Assembly: GCA_020848055.1 (NCBI GenBank) | Contig: JADLBB010000233.1 | Coordinates: forward strand, 1 to 9,539 | Direction of reading: 5' to 3' | From: Chloroflexota bacterium | GTDB lineage: Bacteria > Chloroflexota > Limnocylindria > QHBO01 | DNA: 9,539 nt | In this document: one piece after another, positions 5,762 to 9,539 of the stretch | Layout of the letters: every line of letters starts with the position of its first letter | How positions within the stretch are numbered: the stretch's first letter is position 1 | Translations under genes and position numbers: made by a program | The notes under the pieces: generated by a model | The model's database searches: none | Seen by the model: only the letters and a program-made list of their open reading frames with translations | What the model was told of the DNA's origin: nothing

Positions 5762-6492
5762 CAGCGGATGCTATCGTCGGCGATGGATTGCAGGATGCCG
5801 ATGCTGACCAGGTCCCCGGCACCACCGCGCGACCGACGATGGCGGATGAGGTCCTCCAGCGAGGCGACCGCCACCAGCAATCCGACGTCGATCTGGACCT
5901 GGGTCGCGTTCCGGTCCAGCAGGTCGTAATCATCGCCGGCCGCGGTCCTCGACCACAGGCGGAGCCGGCCAACCGCGGTCTCGACCACAGGGCTGCCGGA
6001 CGTCCTGCTTGCGCCGAGCTCGTCCAGCGCCGTCGCGAGCCGGCTGGCTGCCACGTCGGTCTGCGCGATGCAGATCTCGATCATCCGCCCAAGCGTTCCA
6101 CGCGCCCCGTGCGCAACCTCCGCCAGATCGCCGATGAGCACGAAAGGCACATTGAAGCGACGCAGCACGCGCAGCATGCGAATCGGGCTGGTGCGGATGT
6201 CCGAGGCGACGCGATCCCCCAGCGCGTCGTGCGTGCGCCGGGCCGGTTGCAACCTGAGCCAGTCACCGCTGTCGCCTTCCTGCGGTGCGACGCCCGCCTG
6301 CGCAAGCGACAGATCGTGTCCGGTCGCCCTGATGAGCGTTAGGAGCGTGTCGGCCCGTGGGCTCACGCGACCCTTCTCGATCCTCGCGATGCTGGACTGT
6401 GGGACGTCCGCTGTCGCTGCGAGCTCGTGTTGGGTCATTCCTGCCCGCCGGCGAGCCCAGCGAACCATCCGTCCGGGCGACGTATTCGTCAC
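5761..6492 (-). CDS. XRE-family HTH fused to a nucleotidyltransferase-like domain
   Basis: Residues 9-64 are a XRE/Cro helix-turn-helix (RRRAGMTQHELAATADVPQS then SIARIEKGRVSPRADTL). After a linker, residues 103-240 resemble the MNT/AbiEii-type nucleotidyltransferase-like fold: PIRMLRVLRRFNVPFVLIGD, AEVAHGARGTLGRMIEICIA, and near the end VAVASLEDLIRHRR. In active relatives the first loop reads GGLA and the metal site is DxD before ICIA; here these are GDLA and MIE (137-139), so the two aspartates are replaced by Met and Glu and catalysis is doubtful. In many genomes these two parts are separate or paired proteins of toxin-antitoxin-like modules (family knowledge). It may act as an autoregulator sensing a nucleotide or partner (inference). 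The GTG at 6492 coincides with the predicted transcription start; an ATG at 6468 (MVRWARRRAG) is the alternative. Confidence 0.82.
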   Translation of the reverse strand: MTNTSPGRMVRWARRRAGMTQHELAATADVPQSSIARIEKGRVSPRADTLLTLIRATGHDLSLAQAGVAPQEGDSGDWLRLQPARRTHDALGDRVASDIRTSPIRMLRVLRRFNVPFVLIGDLAEVAHGARGTLGRMIEICIAQTDVAASRLATALDELGASRTSGSPVVETAVGRLRLWSRTAAGDDYDLLDRNATQVQIDVGLLVAVASLEDLIRHRRSRGGAGDLVSIGILQSIADDSIR

Positions 6493-6498
6493 GGGACG

Positions 6499-6507
6499 AT
6501 TATATCA
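6499..6507 (-). promoter_or_regulatory. Perfect extended -10 (TGATATAAT), predicted leaderless start
   Basis: On the minus strand 6507-6499 reads TGATATAAT, a full TGnTATAAT extended -10. Taking the last T as -7 puts +1 on base 6492, which is the G of the GTG start codon, so the mRNA should have no leader. No good -35 is seen at 16-18 bases (about TGGGAT), as expected for extended -10 promoters. No Shine-Dalgarno precedes the GTG, which supports leaderless translation. Confidence 0.7.
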
Positions 6508-6523
6508 TAAACATCATAATGAT
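6504..6523. promoter_or_regulatory. AT-rich operator-like repeats in the divergent control region
   Basis: ATCATAA occurs at 6504-6510 and 6513-6519, and ATCAT-A-ATGAT at 6513-6523 is a perfect 11-base palindrome. This is the most AT-rich stretch in the window. It overlaps the extended -10 and lies in the 90-base gap between the XRE gene and the divergent ADP-ribosylglycohydrolase gene, so the XRE protein is the obvious candidate to bind it. CATAAT at 6515-6520 could be a plus-strand -10 for the hydrolase gene, but no -35 partner is visible. The binding is inferred. Confidence 0.55.
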
Positions 6524-6582
6524 CCCATGGGTCCGGCGAGACCCGGGATTGGCCGGCGATCCGCGGTGCTACCGTTGCGCGC

Positions 6583-7509
6583 ATGGTCACCACCCCCGTA
6601 AACGCCATGGAGCGCGTCCGCGCGGCGATCTGGGGCCACCTCGTCGGAGATGCCATCGGCGTGCCGTACGAGGGCCGGCCGCCCGACCCGGCACGGGTGG
6701 TTGAAGTGCGCCAGTACGGCACGCACCATCAGCCGGCGGGCACATGGAGCGACGACGGAGCGCTCACCCTGGCCATGCTGGATTCCCTGACCGCAGTCAA
6801 GTTCGACCCCGACGACCAGGCCCAACGCATGCTGTCGTGGTTCGACGAGGGGACCTACACGCCCGATGGCGATGGGCCCTTCGACATCGGGGTCACCACT
6901 CGGGCGGCGCTCGATCGGCTTCGGCGCGGGACGCCGGCCATCGACGCCGGCGGCGATGCCGAACGCGACCAGGGCAACGGTAGCCTGATGCGGATCCTGC
7001 CGGTCGCGCTGGTCGGCACGGCCCAGGATGGCGTGTACGTCGAGCGCGCCCACCTCGCCAGCCGGGTGACGCATGCCAGCCCGATCTGCCAGGTTGCCTG
7101 CGCGCTGTACGTGCTGATCGTGCGCGAGCTGGTCGCCGATCCGGCGGTGGCCGCCGACAACATGCTGATCCGCGCCGTCGCTCGGCTGCGGGCCGTGTAC
7201 GCATCGGACCATCCGGGGTTCGCATCGGTCCTGGACGAGCTGCTGGCGCATCGGGCGAGCCTGCGCCGGCCGGGCGGCGGATGGGTGCTGGACAGCTTCT
7301 GGTCGGCGCTCGGCGTCTTCGCAACGGCCAAGTCGTACAGGCACACCATCGAGCGAGCCGTCCGGCTCGGCCACGACACCGATACGACCGCGGCCATCGC
7401 CGGGGGCCTGGCGGGCCTGCGATGGGGCCAGAGCGGCATCCCGGTCGAGTGGATCAGTGCCCTGCGCGGCAAGGACATCGTGATGCCGCTCATCGCTCGC
7501 CTGGTTTGA
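6583..7509 (+). CDS. ADP-ribosylglycohydrolase family protein (DraG/ARH-like)
   Basis: This 308-residue all-helical hydrolase has every family landmark: AAIWGHLVGDAIGVPYEG (14-31), GTWSDDGALTLAMLDSL (53-69) with S56-D57-D58 for the first metal set, GNGSLMRILPVAL (131-143), RVTHASP (161-167) and GHDTDTTAAIAGGLAGLRWG (263-282) with D265 and D267 for the second. These bind two Mg2+ or Mn2+ ions in DraG and ARH enzymes, which remove ADP-ribose from protein side chains or other acceptors. The position after SDD is Gly rather than the common Thr. No ADP-ribosyltransferase is in the window, so the substrate is unknown. The ATG at 6583 is used; an ATG at 6607 would remove only eight residues before the conserved core. 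It is divergent from the XRE operon, and the MFS gene follows after 7 bases. Confidence 0.92.
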   Translation: MVTTPVNAMERVRAAIWGHLVGDAIGVPYEGRPPDPARVVEVRQYGTHHQPAGTWSDDGALTLAMLDSLTAVKFDPDDQAQRMLSWFDEGTYTPDGDGPFDIGVTTRAALDRLRRGTPAIDAGGDAERDQGNGSLMRILPVALVGTAQDGVYVERAHLASRVTHASPICQVACALYVLIVRELVADPAVAADNMLIRAVARLRAVYASDHPGFASVLDELLAHRASLRRPGGGWVLDSFWSALGVFATAKSYRHTIERAVRLGHDTDTTAAIAGGLAGLRWGQSGIPVEWISALRGKDIVMPLIARLV

Positions 7510-7516
7510 GCGAACG

Positions 7517-8791
7517 ATGACGACCGCGCGGGGCGTCGAGCGGACGTACCTGCTGCTGATGCTGCTGACCACGCTGGCGGCATCGTTCATCTGGGGCATC
7601 AACACGCTGTTCCTGCTCGACGCCGGCCTGTCGAACACGGAGGCCTTCGCCGCCAACGCGTTTTTCAGCGCCGGCCAGGTGACCTTCGAGGTGCCGACCG
7701 GGGTCGTGGCAGACACCCGCGGCCGCCGATTCAGCTTCCTGCTGGGCGCGGCAACCCTCCTCGCCTCCACGCTGCTCTACCTGCTGATGTGGCAACTGCA
7801 CGCCCCGTTCTGGGGCTGGGCGGCGGCATCGGTGCTGCTCGGGCTGGGATTCACGTTCTTCTCCGGCGCGACCGATGCCTGGCTGGTGGACGCACTGGCC
7901 GCCACCGGATACACCGGTCACCTGGAGCGCATCTTCGGGCGAGCACAGGTCGTGTCGGGCGGCGCCATGCTGGCCGGCACCATCAGTGGAGGCGTCATCG
8001 CGCAGCTGACCAACCTCGGGGTGCCGTACGTCCTGCGCGCCGCGGTCCTGGGATTGACCCTGGTCATCGCCTGGCGGCTCATGCGCGACCTGGGCTTCAA
8101 GCCCGACCGGCAGGCCTCCCCGACGCGGGCCATGCGCGCGGTGCTGAACGGTGCGATCGACGGCGGACTGCGCAACCCGCCGGTACGCTGGCTCATGCTC
8201 GCTTCGCCATTCGTGACCGGCGTGGGCTTCTATGCCTTCTACGCCTTCCAGCCGTACCTGCTCGAGCTGTACGGCAACCCTGACGCGTACAGCATCGCCG
8301 GCATCGCGGCAGCGCTGCTGGCCGCGGGCCAGATGACCGGCGGGCTGGTGGTCGGCTCATTGCGACGTGTGATCCATCGGCGAACGACCGTGCTGCTGCT
8401 GTCGGCAGCCCTGGGCGCGCTGGCGCTGGCGTCGATAGGGCTGACCGATGGGTTCGTCCAGGCCCTCGTCATAATCACGGCCTGGGCCGTTCTGACCGCC
8501 GTCGAGCGACCGGTGCGCCAGGCGTTCCTCAACGGCATCATCCGCTCCGAACAGCGGGCCACCGTGCTGTCGTTCGACTCCCTCATGGGTTCGGCCGGCG
8601 GCGTCGTTGCTCAACCGGCCCTTGGTCGTGTCGCAGACGTGGCCGGGTACGGGCCGTCGTACCTGGTGGCGGCCGGCGTCAATGCCATGGCCATCCCCTT
8701 CGTATGGCTGGCGCGTCGCCAACACGCGGCATCGGACCCGATCTCCGATGCCAGGGACGCACCCCGGTCAACACCCCAGGCGACGCATTAG
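7517..8791 (+). CDS. Major facilitator superfamily transporter
   Basis: This 424-residue membrane protein has about 11-12 hydrophobic segments in two halves joined by a basic loop near 186-206 (LMRDLGFKPDRQASPTRAMR). The MFS motif A between helices 2 and 3 reads GVVADTRGRR (62-71), preceded by FEVPTG. A second conserved stretch, FLNGIIRSEQRATVLSFDSL (337-356), is typical of a drug/metabolite-type exporter group (family knowledge), so efflux by proton antiport is likely; the substrate is unknown. The C-terminus (about 400-424) is hydrophilic and cytoplasmic. The start ATG lies 7 bases after the stop of the ADP-ribosylglycohydrolase gene, with a weak upstream GAGCGA, so the two form one operon, and the transporter may move a compound related to the hydrolase's substrate or product (inference). 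Confidence 0.92.
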   Translation: MTTARGVERTYLLLMLLTTLAASFIWGINTLFLLDAGLSNTEAFAANAFFSAGQVTFEVPTGVVADTRGRRFSFLLGAATLLASTLLYLLMWQLHAPFWGWAAASVLLGLGFTFFSGATDAWLVDALAATGYTGHLERIFGRAQVVSGGAMLAGTISGGVIAQLTNLGVPYVLRAAVLGLTLVIAWRLMRDLGFKPDRQASPTRAMRAVLNGAIDGGLRNPPVRWLMLASPFVTGVGFYAFYAFQPYLLELYGNPDAYSIAGIAAALLAAGQMTGGLVVGSLRRVIHRRTTVLLLSAALGALALASIGLTDGFVQALVIITAWAVLTAVERPVRQAFLNGIIRSEQRATVLSFDSLMGSAGGVVAQPALGRVADVAGYGPSYLVAAGVNAMAIPFVWLARRQHAASDPISDARDAPRSTPQATH

Positions 8792-8826
8792 GATTGGCCG
8801 ATGCTCCCGCACCATGCCCCGCAGCG

Positions 8827-9539
8827 ATGACGCTACCCACCGGCACAGTCACATTCGTGTTCACCGACCTGGAGGGCAGCACCGCGCTCCTCAAGAGGCT
8901 CGGCGACGACGAGTACGCACGGTTGCTGGCCCTGCATCGGCGCCTGCTGCGCGAGATCTTCGCCGGCCACGAAGGTCACGAGATCGACACGCAGGGCGAC
9001 GCGTTCTTCTACTCGTTCCGACGCGCACGCAGCGCCGTTGCGGCCGCCGTGGACGTGCAACGCGCCCATCGCAAGGCGGCATGGCCCGGTGGATCCGACG
9101 TGCGCGTGCGGATCGGCCTGCACACCGGCGAACCGGCCATCGGCGACGAGGGCTACACCGGCCTCGATGTGGTCCGTGCCTCGCGGATCGCCGCCACGGG
9201 ACACGGCGGACAGATCCTGCTGTCCGACACGACCCGCGCCATCGTGACCGATGACCCGGGAGATGGGGTGAACCTGCGGCCGCTGGGCGAGCGGAAGCTC
9301 AAGGACATCGATCGTCCCGAACCGCTGTTCGAGGTGGTTATCGATGGCGAGGCCGAGCCCGCACCACCGCTCGCGAAGGAGGCCTCTGCGACCGAACGGA
9401 CCTCGCGGGAGACGTTCGCACGGGAGGCGCACCGAATGATCGAGGAGCGCATCCTCGCCTCGCTCGAGAAGACCCTCGGCGGTGACTTCCCGTTCGGCAT
9501 CGGTCGGCCCAAGGCGCGCGAAGGGCCGGAGCCCGCGGC
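8827..9539 (+). CDS. Class III adenylate/guanylate cyclase-domain protein, 3' truncated
   Basis: The frame is open to the window end (237 residues visible). Residues 5-171 are a class III cyclase homology domain: TGTVTFVFTDLEGSTALL (metal Asp14), HEIDTQGDAFFYSF (metal Asp58), VRIGLHTGEP, YTGLDVVRASRI, GGQILLSDTT and the end signature LGERKLKDIDRPEPLFEV. Compared with canonical adenylyl cyclases, the substrate-selecting Lys is Asp54 and the transition-state Asn position is Val116, while Arg120 is kept. The DTQGDAFF variety is common in Actinobacteria and Chloroflexota, often fused to ATPase/TPR regulatory domains (family knowledge). Here a Glu/Ala/Pro linker begins near 175 and a helical, Gly-rich segment follows, so a different C-terminal part is possible. 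The start is the ATG directly before the family N-terminus; no Shine-Dalgarno is seen in the 35-base gap after the MFS gene. Confidence 0.88.
   Translation, partial: MTLPTGTVTFVFTDLEGSTALLKRLGDDEYARLLALHRRLLREIFAGHEGHEIDTQGDAFFYSFRRARSAVAAAVDVQRAHRKAAWPGGSDVRVRIGLHTGEPAIGDEGYTGLDVVRASRIAATGHGGQILLSDTTRAIVTDDPGDGVNLRPLGERKLKDIDRPEPLFEVVIDGEAEPAPPLAKEASATERTSRETFAREAHRMIEERILASLEKTLGGDFPFGIGRPKAREGPEPA

Noticed and set aside
6569..6583. TACCGT at 6570-6575 as a -10 for a near-leaderless ADP-ribosylglycohydrolase transcript
   Set aside because: It fits only a loose TAnnnT pattern, has no good -35 at normal spacing, and predicts a start one base before the ATG. It is not strong enough to annotate.
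6514..7770. Minus-strand 418-codon open frame across the ADP-ribosylglycohydrolase gene
   Set aside because: It is antisense to two well-supported genes and has no domain of its own.
8794..8804. TTGGCCGATGC in the MFS-cyclase gap as another copy of the dispersed repeat
   Set aside because: Only 11 bases match, and the flanks diverge at once; it is too short to separate from chance in this composition.

Overview
The window is about two-thirds G+C, with strongly G/C-biased third codon positions, several GTG starts, few clear Shine-Dalgarno sites, a Pro/Thr/Ser-rich exported protein and a class III cyclase whose motif reads DTQGDAFF. This style fits a high-GC Chloroflexota-like lineage (an uncultured terrestrial or freshwater group) or, less likely, an actinobacterium. 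There is no rRNA or other taxonomic marker, so this is inference. I see no tRNA, rRNA, CRISPR, transposase or phage gene.

Layout. (1) 1-656: the 3' part of an exported Pro/Thr/Ser-rich protein, followed by a coding-like but frame-broken tail. (2) 657-1035: a spacer with degenerate CCGATGCG-type repeats and two perfect palindromes. (3) 1036-2292 (+): a helical protein with a PD-(D/E)XK nuclease-like core. (4) 2293-2406: a convergent spacer with two hairpins, one of which carries the repeat core found again at 4.6-4.96 kb. (5) 2407-3186 (-): a MOSC-domain protein, divergent from (6) 3269-4552 (+), a lipoprotein serpin with an inhibitory-type hinge. (7) 4553-4984: a spacer full of hairpin-forming repeats in both orientations. 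(8) 5761-6492 and 4985-5761 (-): a two-gene operon with a TGATG stop/start overlap, encoding an XRE HTH fused to a nucleotidyltransferase-like domain, then a SAM methyltransferase. (9) 6493-6582: an AT-rich divergent control region with a perfect extended -10 that predicts a leaderless transcript. (10) 6583-7509 and 7517-8791 (+): an ADP-ribosylglycohydrolase and an MFS transporter, 7 nt apart. (11) 8827-9539 (+): a class III nucleotidyl cyclase cut by the window end.

The best candidate for something undescribed is the 5-8.8 kb block. There the XRE/nucleotidyltransferase-like regulator, whose metal-binding motif looks lost, is translationally coupled to a methyltransferase. It is divergent from the ADP-ribosylglycohydrolase/MFS pair across a compact AT-rich operator. 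A regulator acting on both arms is plausible from the layout but not shown. The second candidate is the interspersed hairpin repeat family shared between spacers.
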